A stretch of 64,000 bases of DNA from NCBI GenBank assembly GCA_020050435.1, contig JAGVKQ010000007.1:124001-188000 (forward strand). Reading direction: 5' to 3'. This stretch comes from Candidatus Caenarcanales bacterium. Its GTDB lineage: Bacteria; Cyanobacteriota; Vampirovibrionia; 2-02-FULL-35-15. A program made the translations under genes and the position numbers. Below are positions 53,567-62,304 of the stretch, piece after piece. Below the pieces are notes generated by a model. The model was not told where the DNA came from, did not search any database, and was given only the letters and a program-made list of their open reading frames with translations. How positions within the stretch are numbered: the stretch's first letter is position 1; every line of letters begins with the position of its first letter.

Positions 53567-54193
53567 ATGAAATCAAGAAAGAAACAATTCAATATTTTTG
53601 ATAAGGCTTGTGTCTCAATAACATTATTGGTTATGGTTTTTGTATCTCCTCTTAGTATGAAAGCCGTTGATAAAGCCATTGATAAAAATATAAAGATAGC
53701 TAAAAGAATTAAGACGACAAAGCAAAATGCTTATGCTGAATCCAAATTAGATATAAATTTTGAAGAAAAGCTACCATATACATTTAACATTTCAGATAAG
53801 TTAGTGGGTAGTGGTGAAGTTGATTTATCCATTGATGGAAATAAAATAAAAGGTTCAGCTATTGGTATTGGTATGACAGGACAGTGTGATGTTGATCTTA
53901 CTACTGATATTGATGGACTTTTTAGAAATCTAGATTACATAAATGTAAAAGTCTCTGGTATTGGTGATCCAAAAGGTTTAATACCTGGCAAGATAGATTT
54001 TTCTGGACCATTAAAAGGTGAAGTAAGCAATGGAAAAATTTCTTTAGTTGGAAGTGTAAAGATAAAGGGAAAACTTGCTAAGCTTGGCGGATTCAATGAA
54101 GTTGAAAAAGTTGTAATAGAAATACCAGCTACAGCATTAATCCAAGCCTATAGACAAAAAACAAAAGAACAGAATATCGCTTTATACCATTAA
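53567..54193 (+). CDS. Exported or membrane-anchored hypothetical protein (208 aa)
   Basis: After a basic start (MKSRKKQFNIFDKACVSITL) a hydrophobic stretch to about residue 36 suggests export. Residues 60-190 are beta-rich with alternating Gly/Asp (GSGEVDLSIDGNKIKGSAIG; DFSGPLKGEVSNGKISLVG), a pattern of repetitive strands seen in lipid- or barrel-associated proteins. No known domain is recognised. It stands alone upstream of clpC with 157 bases between. Confidence 0.6.
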   Translation: MKSRKKQFNIFDKACVSITLLVMVFVSPLSMKAVDKAIDKNIKIAKRIKTTKQNAYAESKLDINFEEKLPYTFNISDKLVGSGEVDLSIDGNKIKGSAIGIGMTGQCDVDLTTDIDGLFRNLDYINVKVSGIGDPKGLIPGKIDFSGPLKGEVSNGKISLVGSVKIKGKLAKLGGFNEVEKVVIEIPATALIQAYRQKTKEQNIALYH

Positions 54194-54350
54194 GTTACAT
54201 ATGATAGATAATAGCTCTATTGTATCCACGTCTATACGAGCGATTAAAAAATCTGATTTTGTGGTCTATATGGTCTAAGGTAATCCCTGTATGTTTAGGA
54301 CAGCTTATAAATTAAATTCATTGTTAGTATTATAGAAAGAGAATAAAAAA

Positions 54351-56957
54351 ATGTTTGAAAGATTTACAGAAAAAGCTATAAAAGTAATAATGTTGGCCCA
54401 GGAAGAAGCCAGAAGACTGGGGCATAATTTCGTAGGTACTGAACAAATTCTTTTAGGTCTAATTGGTGAAGGTACAGGAATCGCTGCTAAAACCTTAAAA
54501 TCAATGGGCGTTAATCTTAAAGATGCAAGAATTGAAGTAGAAAAAATTATAGGACGTGGAAGTGGTTTTGTTGCAGTTGAAATTCCATTTACCCCGAGAG
54601 CAAAAAGAGTTTTAGAACTATCATGGGATGAAGCAAGACAGCTTGGTCATAATTACATTGGTACTGAACATTTATTACTTGGTCTTATTCGTGAAGGTGA
54701 AGGTGTAGCAGCAAGAGTTCTTGAAAATCTTGGTGTTGATCTTTCTAAGGTTAGACAACACATTGTCAGGCTACTTGGTGAAACAGGAGCGACTGGTGTT
54801 CAAGCTACTTCAGGTACAGGTAGATCAAAAACCCCTACACTAGATGAGTTTGGTTCAAACTTAACACAAGCAGCTGTAGAAGGTAGATTAGATCCTGTAG
54901 TAGGACGTGAAAAAGAAATTGAAAGAGTTATTCAAATATTAGGAAGAAGAAGTAAAAATAATCCAGTATTAATTGGTGAGCCTGGAGTAGGCAAGACAGC
55001 TATAGCTGAAGGCTTAGCTCAAAAAATTGCTACAGGAGATATTCCAGAAATTCTTCAAGAAAAAAGAATTGTTCAATTAGATATTGGTTTATTAGTAGCA
55101 GGGACAAAATATCGTGGTGAATTTGAAGAACGTTTAAAGAAAATAATGGATGAAATTAGATCTGCTGGAAATGTAATTATTGTAATTGATGAGTTGCACA
55201 CTTTAATTGGTGCAGGTGCTGCTGAAGGCGCTATTGATGCAGCAAATATTTTAAAACCAGCACTTTCAAGAGGTGAACTCCAATGTATAGGTGCTACTAC
55301 TCTTGATGAGTACAGAAAACATATTGAAAGAGATGCCGCTCTTGAAAGAAGATTTCAGCCTGTTATTGTAGATGCTCCATCGGTAGAAGATACTGTAGAA
55401 ATTTTACGTGGCTTAAGACCAAAATATGAAGAACATCATAAATTAATTATTTCTGATGCAGCATTAATTTCAGCTGCTATTCTTTCAGATAGATATATTA
55501 GTGATCGTTTCTTGCCAGATAAAGCAATTGATTTAGTTGATGAAGCTAGTTCTCGAGTAAGACTTCGTGCTAGTTCACTTCCTCCGGAAGGAAAAGAATT
55601 AGAAAAAGATCTTCGTGCTATGAGTCGTGAAAAAGAACAAGCAATTAGATCTCAGGAATTTGAAAAAGCAAGTCAGCTTAGAGATAAAGAAGCTGAGTTG
55701 AAAGAGAAAATTAAAGAAATCCAAGTAAAATACAAAGAAGAGCAAGAAAAAAACAAACCTGTAGTTGGCGATGAAGAGATTGCTCATATAGTTAGCTCAT
55801 GGACAGGTGTTCCTGTTGGAGATCTAACTCAAGGTGAAACAGAGAAACTTAAAAAGCTTGAACAAATACTTCATGAAAGAGTTATTGGTCAGGATGTAGC
55901 AGTTACAGCAGTATCTAAAGCTATTAGAAGAGCTCGTGTTGGTCTTAAAAATCCAAACAAACCCATTGGTACTTTTATGTTCTCAGGACCTACTGGTGTT
56001 GGTAAAACAGAATTAGCAAAAGCTCTTGCATCATTTTTCTTTGGATCAGAAGAAAATCTTATTCGTTTAGATATGTCTGAGTACATGGAAAAACATACAG
56101 TAAGTAAGCTTATTGGATCACCTCCAGGGTATGTAGGCTATGGTGAAGGTGGTCAGATTACAGAAGCAGTAAGAAGAAAACCTTATTCAGTAGTTTTATT
56201 TGATGAAATAGAAAAAGCACATCCAGATGTTTTCAATATTTTACTTCAATTGCTTGATGATGGACGTTTAACGGACTCTAAAGGTAGAACAATAGATTTC
56301 AAAAACACCATTATCATCATGACTAGTAACGTAGGTGCAAGAAGCATTGAACAATTAAGTCCTGTTGGTTTTGGTTCAGCAGAGTCAGCAGATCCTGAAT
56401 CTATGTATAAGCGTATGAAGTCAATGGTTGCTGATGAAATGAAACGTACATTTAGACCTGAGTTTTTAAACAGGCTTGATGACATTATTATATTTAAACA
56501 TCTCCTAAGAGAAGAACTTTATAAGATTTTAGATATCATGGCTAAAGAGCTTAATAAGCGCGTAAATGAAAAAAATATGGGACTTGAACTTTCAGTTGAA
56601 GTGAAAGAAAAACTTGTAAAAGAAGGCTATAGCCAAACCTACGGTGCACGTCCAATGAGAAGAACACTTCAAAAGCTTATTGAAGATGCATTTGCAGAAG
56701 AAATTCTTATGGGTAAATTTGTTGAAGGTGATAGCGTAAGAGCTATTTTAAAAAATAAGAGTGAAATTCCAGCAGACCAGATTCCTAAAGTGGACACCTC
56801 TGCAACATTGTCTATTACTCAGGATAAGGGTAAAGAAATTAAAGATGATGGAATGATGGTTGTCTTTGAAAAAATTGGCATTGTTGAAATAAAGAAAAAA
56901 TACGAAAAAAAAGAACCACCTAAAGAAGAACCAAAACAACCTGCTAAAGCGGTTTAA
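54351..56957 (+). CDS. clpC: ATP-dependent Clp protease ATP-binding subunit ClpC
   Basis: This Hsp100 unfoldase feeds ClpP. Two Clp_N repeats (residues 1-145) are followed by AAA domain 1 with Walker [10 protein letters not shown] and Walker [14 protein letters not shown]-containing middle region ([17 protein letters not shown]) that distinguishes ClpC from ClpA or ClpB comes next. AAA domain 2 has [22 protein letters not shown] and the terminal D2 small domain. At 868 aa it exceeds typical ClpC by a charged tail ([17 protein letters not shown]). There is no CtsR-McsAB operon upstream, unlike Firmicutes; stand-alone ClpC fits cyanobacteria-related lineages. No CIRCE element is seen. Confidence 0.94.
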   Translation: MFERFTEKAIKVIMLAQEEARRLGHNFVGTEQILLGLIGEGTGIAAKTLKSMGVNLKDARIEVEKIIGRGSGFVAVEIPFTPRAKRVLELSWDEARQLGHNYIGTEHLLLGLIREGEGVAARVLENLGVDLSKVRQHIVRLLGETGATGVQATSGTGRSKTPTLDEFGSNLTQAAVEGRLDPVVGREKEIERVIQILGRRSKNNPVLIGEPGVGKTAIAEGLAQKIATGDIPEILQEKRIVQLDIGLLVAGTKYRGEFEERLKKIMDEIRSAGNVIIVIDELHTLIGAGAAEGAIDAANILKPALSRGELQCIGATTLDEYRKHIERDAALERRFQPVIVDAPSVEDTVEILRGLRPKYEEHHKLIISDAALISAAILSDRYISDRFLPDKAIDLVDEASSRVRLRASSLPPEGKELEKDLRAMSREKEQAIRSQEFEKASQLRDKEAELKEKIKEIQVKYKEEQEKNKPVVGDEEIAHIVSSWTGVPVGDLTQGETEKLKKLEQILHERVIGQDVAVTAVSKAIRRARVGLKNPNKPIGTFMFSGPTGVGKTELAKALASFFFGSEENLIRLDMSEYMEKHTVSKLIGSPPGYVGYGEGGQITEAVRRKPYSVVLFDEIEKAHPDVFNILLQLLDDGRLTDSKGRTIDFKNTIIIMTSNVGARSIEQLSPVGFGSAESADPESMYKRMKSMVADEMKRTFRPEFLNRLDDIIIFKHLLREELYKILDIMAKELNKRVNEKNMGLELSVEVKEKLVKEGYSQTYGARPMRRTLQKLIEDAFAEEILMGKFVEGDSVRAILKNKSEIPADQIPKVDTSATLSITQDKGKEIKDDGMMVVFEKIGIVEIKKKYEKKEPPKEEPKQPAKAV

Positions 56958-57000
56958 TTAATGCCTCATTTCTGTGTGATAGTTAAATATTGTAAATAAT

Positions 57001-57045
57001 GTAACCCAAGGTATCAAAAAGATGACAAATGTAACCAAGGGTTAC
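57001..57045. other. GTAACCC...GGGTTAC inverted repeat after clpC
   Basis: GTAACCCAAGGT and ACCAAGGGTTAC pair with one mismatch around 21 bases. It lies between clpC and the small membrane gene. It could be a clpC terminator or an operator for the next gene. Confidence 0.45.
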
Positions 57046-57080
57046 ATCATGATTTTTTTGTTTTTGATAGATTGTTCGTG

Positions 57081-57332
57081 ATGCGAATTAACATAGAAAA
57101 TAAAAAGTATAGAGCTAACACTTTTAATATAGCTGGTTTTGCATTGATGACTCCTCTTGGAGCTATTTTTATTGACTTTGTTCGACTATGTAAGGATATA
57201 GGCCCAGTATGGTTTATTATTCAATTTGTTATTTCTTTTGGATTGTTTATTGCAGGATTGACTTGCTTGGAAATAGGGCGTAATATAATGACAATAGGGA
57301 TTGATGATGAATCTAACAAAAGAAGATTATGA
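57081..57332 (+). CDS. Small two-helix membrane protein (83 aa)
   Basis: I use the ATG at 57081; a TTG at 57072 would add three residues. Hydrophobic segments FNIAGFALMTPLGAIFIDF and VWFIIQFVISFGLFIAGLT flank a short polar loop, and the protein ends in a polar tail. It overlaps the next small frame by 26 bases in a different frame. No family is recognised. Confidence 0.5.
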   Translation: MRINIENKKYRANTFNIAGFALMTPLGAIFIDFVRLCKDIGPVWFIIQFVISFGLFIAGLTCLEIGRNIMTIGIDDESNKRRL

Positions 57333-57447
57333 AATAATTTATATAGGCGTTACTATACTTTTAATAGTTTTGTCATCTGTTTATTGGTTAATTTGGAAGT
57401 TTGGATCACATATAGATGAAGAAGCTCTTAAAAAGAATGCACCCTAA
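57307..57447 (+). CDS. Small single-pass membrane protein (46 aa)
   Basis: ATG 57307 (MNLTKEDYEIIYIGVTILLI) opens a frame with one hydrophobic helix (YIGVTILLIVLSSVYWLIW) and a polar end. Its start overlaps the preceding membrane gene, suggesting translational coupling, and its stop lies inside the 3' end of folP on the other strand. It resembles short membrane accessory subunits. Support is the coherent helix and coupling only. Confidence 0.4.
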   Translation: MNLTKEDYEIIYIGVTILLIVLSSVYWLIWKFGSHIDEEALKKNAP

Positions 57448-58210
57448 CTATATCAGCCCCATTTTTAATGCATAAATCTACTATTTCTTTACTCTTCTTT
57501 TCAATATCTGCGTCTTCACCATAGATTGCTTTAATAAAAGACTTTCGTGATGGTCCTATAAGTATTGGAAATCCCAGAGATTTAAACTTAGAAAGATTTT
57601 CAATAATAAAAAGATTTTCTTCAGTTGTTTTTCCGAAACCAATTCCTGGATCGATGATTATATTTTCTTTTTTTATGCCATTTTCCATAGCGTAGTCAGT
57701 TTGCTTTTTTAGCCATTGGATGATTTGATCTATTGAGACGTTGTATACAACGTCTTTACGGGCAGGAATTCCCTCATTATGCATAATCACTATGGGACAA
57801 TTAAAGTCTTTTGCTACATTTACCATCTCTTTATCCATGGTAAGTCCTGAGACATCGTTGATAATTTCAGCACCAGCTTCTAGAGCGGCTTTGGCGACTT
57901 TAGATTTGTAAGTGTCAATGGAGATTGTGCATGTAGAGACGCTGCGCGCAGCATCTCTACGGATGTATTCAATTACAGGCAATACTCTTTTGATTTCTTC
58001 CGCTTCAGTAATAAGTAAAGCTCCTGGACGAGTAGATTCGCCTCCCACATCTATAATATGAAACCCACTGTTTATAAGCTCTTTGGCATGATTGATAGCA
58101 TTCTCTAAATCAAAATACTTTCCACCATCAGAAAATGAATCTGGTGTGATGTTTAGAATGCTCATGAATAGTGGTTTTTTTTTAACCAATTCAGGAATGT
58201 TTACAGGCAT
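57428..58210 (-). CDS. folP: Dihydropteroate synthase with two embedded palindromes
   Basis: This TIM-barrel enzyme of folate synthesis joins pABA to the pterin diphosphate. Signatures are MSILNITPDSFSDGGKYFD, IDVGGESTRPGA, ISIDTYKSKVAKAAL, INDVSGLT, IIIDPGIGFGKT and ILIGPSRKSFI. The 260 residues are near normal. Two palindromic repeats are read through. One, near residue 85, adds a peptide between PVIEYI and ISIDTY that is about five residues longer than usual. The other, near 155, encodes RKDVVYNVS. The gene follows etfA by one base and is probably co-transcribed. Confidence 0.93.
   Translation of the reverse strand: MPVNIPELVKKKPLFMSILNITPDSFSDGGKYFDLENAINHAKELINSGFHIIDVGGESTRPGALLITEAEEIKRVLPVIEYIRRDAARSVSTCTISIDTYKSKVAKAALEAGAEIINDVSGLTMDKEMVNVAKDFNCPIVIMHNEGIPARKDVVYNVSIDQIIQWLKKQTDYAMENGIKKENIIIDPGIGFGKTTEENLFIIENLSKFKSLGFPILIGPSRKSFIKAIYGEDADIEKKSKEIVDLCIKNGADIVRVHSF
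57735..57760. repeat. Palindromic element (GTAGAGACG family) in folP, copy 1
   Basis: A perfect 20-bp palindrome, AGACGTTGTATACAACGTCT (57736-57755), is flanked by the family's outer TTTACG end. It is in frame within folP. Confidence 0.8.
57932..57962. repeat. Palindromic element (GTAGAGACG family) in folP, copy 2
   Basis: Arms GTAGAGACGCTGCG and CGCAGCATCTCTAC pair with one mismatch at 57933-57960. It is in frame within folP, about 170 bases from copy 1, and supplies extra residues near RRDAARSVS. Confidence 0.8.
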
Positions 58211-58211
58211 A

Positions 58212-59222
58212 TTATTTACTAACTAATTCTTTCCCTAATAATTTTGCAAACTCTTCTTTTAAAATAGGGAGTACTTTAAATAAATCATCTACTATCCCGT
58301 AGTCACATTTTTTAAATATAGGAGCATTGGGGTCTTTATTAATAGCTACAATAACTTTAGAGCTTCCCATACCTGCAAAATGCTGAATAGCACCTGAAAT
58401 ACCACATGCTATGTAAAGCTGTGGTGAAACAGTTTTCCCCGTTTGTCCCACCTGCATTTTATGTGGAGCATAGCCTGAATCAACTGCAGCACGGGATGCG
58501 CCTACTGCTGCCCCTATTACATCTGCTGTTTCAAATAGAATCTTGTAGTTATCCCAGCTACCCATGGCTCTTCCGCCTGAAATAATAATAGCTGCTTCTG
58601 TGAGTGAAACTTCTTTAGATTCTGACTTTTTCACTTCTTTAATTTTAATCTTTAATGACCCTTGATCAATGCTTACTGTCTCAGTAATCACTTCTGGAGT
58701 TTTAGCCTGAACATCTTTTGGCATTAAAGTGTTTGGTCTGAAAGTTGCTAGTTTTGGTTTTTGTTCACTACTAAACTTTAATTTTGAAATTACTTTATTT
58801 GAATACATTGTTTTTGTAATATTTAAAGTACTTCCGTCTAAAGTGACATCTGTACAATCCATAGCAAGACCACCATTAGTATGGAAAGATGCTGCAGGAA
58901 ATAAGTCTCCAGTGATGGTGGAATTGACTCCAAAAATATAGTCTGGGTTTAAGTCTTTAATTACTTTTAGAAAGATCTTTTTATAAATTTCAGCATTAAA
59001 TTGTTCAAGAGAAGTATCACTTGCAATGATTAATTTGTCTACACCGCAAAATCCTGTTTGGTCTTTTAACTTGTTTGAGTCTAAGCTTCCGCCAATTACT
59101 AATGTTATTAAAGAGCTTGAGGTGGAATCAGCAAGAGCTCTGGCAGTTTTTAAAACTTGGATAGAAGGTTTGCTTAAGTCCTTATCAAGGCTAACTTCTG
59201 ATAAAACTAATATATTTGCCAT
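58212..59222 (-). CDS. etfA: Electron transfer flavoprotein subunit alpha
   Basis: EtfA binds FAD and, with EtfB, collects electrons from acyl-CoA and related dehydrogenases. The C-terminal FAD domain is intact: IISGGRAMGSWDNYKIL, VGASRAAVDSGYAP, MQVGQTGKTVSPQLYIACG, and GISGAIQHFAGM. The N-terminal half is typical in length and strand order. The gene is divergent from etfB, which is unusual because the two are normally adjacent in one operon; here 369 bases separate them. Length is 336 aa. Confidence 0.93.
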   Translation of the reverse strand: MANILVLSEVSLDKDLSKPSIQVLKTARALADSTSSSLITLVIGGSLDSNKLKDQTGFCGVDKLIIASDTSLEQFNAEIYKKIFLKVIKDLNPDYIFGVNSTITGDLFPAASFHTNGGLAMDCTDVTLDGSTLNITKTMYSNKVISKLKFSSEQKPKLATFRPNTLMPKDVQAKTPEVITETVSIDQGSLKIKIKEVKKSESKEVSLTEAAIIISGGRAMGSWDNYKILFETADVIGAAVGASRAAVDSGYAPHKMQVGQTGKTVSPQLYIACGISGAIQHFAGMGSSKVIVAINKDPNAPIFKKCDYGIVDDLFKVLPILKEEFAKLLGKELVSK

Positions 59223-59315
59223 ATTAAAAATCTTCCCTTTTTATTCTTGATTTAAACTAATTGTAGATCAAAAATTCACCATTTGATATATATACAATTA
59301 ACTTATTTGAGCGAA

Positions 59316-59458
59316 GCTTAATACCCGTGGCTTGCCACGAAGTATAAAGCGAGCGAAATCAAAGCGCCTTCCAAACTGTGCCTTACTGTGCAGACAGGCA
59401 ATTAGTGTAATATCCTGCTCCTTGCGGCTGGGATAATGAATTTAATTGAAGGCGCTTT
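59316..59458. other. Structured intergenic element between etfA and etfB
   Basis: A hairpin CGTGGC-TT-GCCACG (59326-59339) is enclosed by GCTTAATAC/GTATAAAGC. It is followed by a larger stem, AAAGCGCCTTC (59361-59371) with GAAGGCGCTTT (59448-59458), a perfect 11-bp pair around 76 bases that itself holds small hairpins (TATCC/GGATA). No long frame is present. A non-coding RNA, a MITE-like repeat or a regulatory leader for etfB are options; I cannot tell them apart. Confidence 0.5.
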
Positions 59459-59474
59459 ATTGTAAGATATTGAT

Positions 59475-59588
59475 ATGACAATTGGAATTATAGTAACAAT
59501 CTCAGTTATTATTTTTAATCTTATAATATTTTCACTCATACCAATGGGCATAAAGAAGATTGTAGATATGAATAAAAGTAAGGGATAA
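59475..59588 (+). CDS. Small single-pass membrane protein (37 aa) upstream of etfB
   Basis: ATG 59475 (MTIGIIVTISVIIFNLIIF) encodes one hydrophobic helix and a basic end (IKKIVDMNKSKG). The stop is three bases before the etfB ATG, in the same orientation. Its close spacing suggests a shared transcript, but the peptide could also be chance coding in AT-rich DNA. Confidence 0.35.
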   Translation: MTIGIIVTISVIIFNLIIFSLIPMGIKKIVDMNKSKG

Positions 59589-59591
59589 AAA

Positions 59592-60365
59592 ATGAACATC
59601 ATCGTTATTGTTAGGCAAACACCTGATACCGAAACAAAAGTAAAAATTACTAGTGAGCAAAATAAGGTTGATAATGCGGGTATTACCTGGATAATTAATC
59701 CATACGATGAGTTTGCTATTGAAAAAGCTTTAAAAATAAAAGAACAAATAAATGCAGGAGAGGTTATTTTACTAGCCTGTGGACCATCTAGGACAGAAGA
59801 AGCTTTACGTCAAGGTTTAGCTATGGGAGCAGATAGAGCAGTTTTTATAAAAGATGACTCTTTAGAAAATGCAGATGCTTTTACTATTTCTAAATTAATT
59901 GCAAATGAATTAAAAAACATTCCTTGTGATTTAATTCTTTCTGGGAAAAAGGTAATTGATTTAGAAACTACTCAGATACCTATTTTTGTAGCAGAGGAAT
60001 TAGGATTGCCATCACTGAGTTTAGTTGTTAAGTTCACAGAAGTAGATGCAGCTAATAAAAAAGTAACTTGTGAAAGAGAAGCAGATGGTGCTAAAGAAAC
60101 TGTAGAAGTACAGCTTCCAGCTTTAATTACCTGTGATAGAGGAGAAGATATTCCTCGCTATGCATCTATTACAGGTATTATGAAAGCAAAGAAAAAAGAA
60201 ATTAAAGAAGTAGTGAAAGCTGATCTTGGAAACATTACTAAAACTGAAATAACAGGTTTGGATTTACCACCTTCCCGTAAAGAGGCTAAGATTTTTGAAG
60301 GTGAAATCCCTGAAAAAGTAGCAGCACTTGTAAAAGCCTTACGCGAAGAGGCAAAGGTCATATGA
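59592..60365 (+). CDS. etfB: Electron transfer flavoprotein subunit beta
   Basis: EtfB carries AMP (or a second flavin in bifurcating types). The 257-residue protein starts MNIIVIVRQTPDTETKVKI, with the family's early D...T/K text. It continues with NPYDEFAIEKALKIKE, RQGLAMGADRAVFI, DLILSGKKVIDLETTQIP, CEREADGAKETVEVQLPALITC and MKAKKKEI. The typical 'TGD' region before the ADP loop is here SGKKVIDLE. The 3' end is followed at once by a strong palindrome. Confidence 0.92.
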   Translation: MNIIVIVRQTPDTETKVKITSEQNKVDNAGITWIINPYDEFAIEKALKIKEQINAGEVILLACGPSRTEEALRQGLAMGADRAVFIKDDSLENADAFTISKLIANELKNIPCDLILSGKKVIDLETTQIPIFVAEELGLPSLSLVVKFTEVDAANKKVTCEREADGAKETVEVQLPALITCDRGEDIPRYASITGIMKAKKKEIKEVVKADLGNITKTEITGLDLPPSRKEAKIFEGEIPEKVAALVKALREEAKVI

Positions 60366-60367
60366 TG

Positions 60368-60395
60368 GAAGGTGAGGGCACGTGCCCTCACCTTC
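60368..60395. terminator. Perfect 28-bp palindrome between convergent etfB and NUDIX genes
   Basis: Fourteen-base arms (GAAGGTGAGGGCAC and its complement) meet without a loop two bases after the etfB stop. The placement between convergent genes suggests a bidirectional terminator, but no T-tract follows, and its GCACGTGC centre matches the repeat at 41389. It may be a mobile palindrome used as a terminator. Confidence 0.6.
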
Positions 60396-60403
60396 ACGTA
60401 GAA

Positions 60404-60937
60404 TCAAAACATCACCAAACTCAATCCTGCAACAGTTTTCCCATCACGGATTTCACCATCTTTGACCATTTGCCATGCTTGTTTTAAATCAAATACTTTT
60501 ACTTCTAAATATTCATCTTCATCTGGTTCTGGTTCATCGTCTACTAACTCTGTGGCTTTGAAGAAATATAAAACCTCTGTGGAATAACCAGGAAGTGGAT
60601 AAACAATTCCAAGTGACTCTAATTTCCCAGCTATGTAACCCGTTTCTTCTTTTAATTCTCTTTTTCCAGCATTGACAGGGTCTTCACCTATATTTACACG
60701 TCCAGCAGGTAGTTCCCAAATAGCTTTTTTAATAGGGTATCTATATTGTTTTACAAGAACAACCTTATTTGAATCTAGCATTGGTACTAGAGTTACACCA
60801 CCATTGTGGACGATTATTTCTCTACTTCCTTCTTTCCCACTAGGAAGTTTTACAGTGTCTACGGTATATGTAAGAATTCTACCCGTGTGAATTGTTTTTG
60901 AGCTAATAAATTCTTCTTTTAAATCTTTTATTGACAT
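60404..60937 (-). CDS. NUDIX hydrolase, ADP-ribose pyrophosphatase type
   Basis: This 177-residue enzyme probably hydrolyses ADP-ribose. VKQYRYPIKKAIWELPAGRVNIGEDPVNAGKREL and KEETGYIAG form a classic ADPRase Nudix region, with G-x5-E-x7-R-E-L-x-E-E-T-G. The E after the box (PLPGYSTEVLYFF) fits the ADPRase subgroup. It sits upstream of nnrD on the same strand (59 bases apart). Both deal with damaged or spent NAD(P)-type compounds, which makes the pairing sensible. Confidence 0.87.
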   Translation of the reverse strand: MSIKDLKEEFISSKTIHTGRILTYTVDTVKLPSGKEGSREIIVHNGGVTLVPMLDSNKVVLVKQYRYPIKKAIWELPAGRVNIGEDPVNAGKRELKEETGYIAGKLESLGIVYPLPGYSTEVLYFFKATELVDDEPEPDEDEYLEVKVFDLKQAWQMVKDGEIRDGKTVAGLSLVMF

Positions 60938-60995
60938 AGTAGATATTCTATCAAATTAATAACCCAATCTCTTTATACCCATATGATGTATTGGT

Positions 60996-61829
60996 TTATA
61001 GGAAGTATTTTAAAGTTTTAGGTAAATAACTGATTAAGTCTTGTGGTAATAATGAGTATTCTGTTTTTTCTGAGGTTATTATTTCTGCAGTTTTACCATG
61101 TATGTATACACCTAGACATGCTGCTTTATAAGGCTCTACTCCTTGGGCAATAAGTCCTCCAATAAATCCAGCCAGAATGTCTCCAGTTCCACCTTTTGCA
61201 AGTGCAGAATTAGCAAAGGGTGAAATAAATGTTTCTTTCTCTTTGTGAGTAATTATAGTATTTGCTCCTTTTAAAACTAAGGTGCAATTAAAATCTTTGG
61301 AAAATTGTTCTGCAAGAAACGACTTATTTTTTAATATTTCGTCTAAGGATAGACCTGATATTCTTGAAAATTCTTTAAGATGAGGAGTAAGAATAAATTC
61401 GTTTTTAATTGTTTTTAAAAGCTCTTGTTTCCCTTCTAAAACATTGATACCATCAGCATCTAAAACAATAGGAATATTAATAGATTGAAGTAGCTTTATT
61501 ACTAGCTCCTGAACATTTTTATCTGTTCCTAGCCCAGGACCAATTACTAGTACATTTGATTTTGTTGATTCTTCTAGAATTGATTCAATATTAAATTCTA
61601 CATGTGTAACTTCTGGTATGCCTGATGTTATGTCACTGAAAACTTCTTTTGGTGAAGATAATGCTGTTAAACCAGAACCTATTGAGCTGGCTGCCCTGCT
61701 GGCTAACATTGCTGCTCCGGGGAATTTACTGCTTCCACATACTAATAGTGTTTTCCCAAACGATCCTTTATTGGAGTCATTTTTTCTTTTTGGTAAATAT
61801 CCTTTTACTTGTTCAAAGGTATTATCCAT
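60996..61829 (-). CDS. nnrD: ADP-dependent NAD(P)H-hydrate dehydratase
   Basis: This ribokinase-like repair enzyme restores hydrated NAD(P)H. Motifs are GKTLLVCGSSKFPGAAMLA, VLVIGPGLGTD, PIVLDADGINVL, ILTPHLKEFSRI, and AKGGTGDILAGFIGGLIAQG with the catalytic Asp. At 277 aa it lacks the N-terminal epimerase (NnrE) domain fused in many bacteria; no nnrE is adjacent. Its ATG overlaps the DUF192 stop by eight bases, so the pair is coupled. Confidence 0.9.
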   Translation of the reverse strand: MDNTFEQVKGYLPKRKNDSNKGSFGKTLLVCGSSKFPGAAMLASRAASSIGSGLTALSSPKEVFSDITSGIPEVTHVEFNIESILEESTKSNVLVIGPGLGTDKNVQELVIKLLQSINIPIVLDADGINVLEGKQELLKTIKNEFILTPHLKEFSRISGLSLDEILKNKSFLAEQFSKDFNCTLVLKGANTIITHKEKETFISPFANSALAKGGTGDILAGFIGGLIAQGVEPYKAACLGVYIHGKTAEIITSEKTEYSLLPQDLISYLPKTLKYFL

Positions 61830-62274
61830 TAGTTTTTGAAGTAAGAATATTTTTGAATAGAACCTTATTTCCTACTGATAGTTTATGCCTGGCTGAATAT
61901 CCACCATTAACTTCAACGACTTCTGTAACTTCAAAGTCTGAAGGGTATAGAATTTGTGTTTGATTTGGCGTAGCATTTTTTATGATTTTAACTATTTTTC
62001 CTTTTCGAATGAAAATCATATCTAAAGGAATTAATGTATCCTTCATCCAAAAAGTAACTTTTTGAGCTGGTTTGAAAACAAATACCATTCCATGGTTTTC
62101 TGGTAAAGAAGACACATTCATTAAACCTTTACTTTTTTCGTCTGAGGTCGAGGCAACTTCAAGCTGAACTAAAGCATCTTTACTGCCAATAAATTTAACT
62201 GTACTTTGTCCAGCATTAGCAAGATTTTGGTTTAATGCAATTAGTAAAAATAATGAAAGAAGTATTTTTCTCAT
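61822..62274 (-). CDS. Exported DUF192 protein
   Basis: A signal peptide (MRKILLSLFLLIALNQNLA, cleavage near NAG) precedes the DUF192 domain. Conserved text is KGLMNVSSLPENHGMVFVF, FWMKDTLIPLDMIFIRKGK and VVEVNGGYSARHKLSVG. The molecular role of DUF192 is not established. The 150 residues match the family. It lies between lnt and nnrD on the same strand, with the nnrD start overlapping its stop. Confidence 0.87.
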   Translation of the reverse strand: MRKILLSLFLLIALNQNLANAGQSTVKFIGSKDALVQLEVASTSDEKSKGLMNVSSLPENHGMVFVFKPAQKVTFWMKDTLIPLDMIFIRKGKIVKIIKNATPNQTQILYPSDFEVTEVVEVNGGYSARHKLSVGNKVLFKNILTSKTNG

Positions 62275-62304
62275 AAGAATATTTTACCTTATTTCCACTT
62301 TCTT

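Noticed and set aside
54194-54350. CIRCE or CtsR operator before clpC
   Set aside because: No TTAGCACTC-N9-GAGTGCTAA or CtsR heptad repeat is present; the short MIDNSS frame in this gap has no ribosome binding site.
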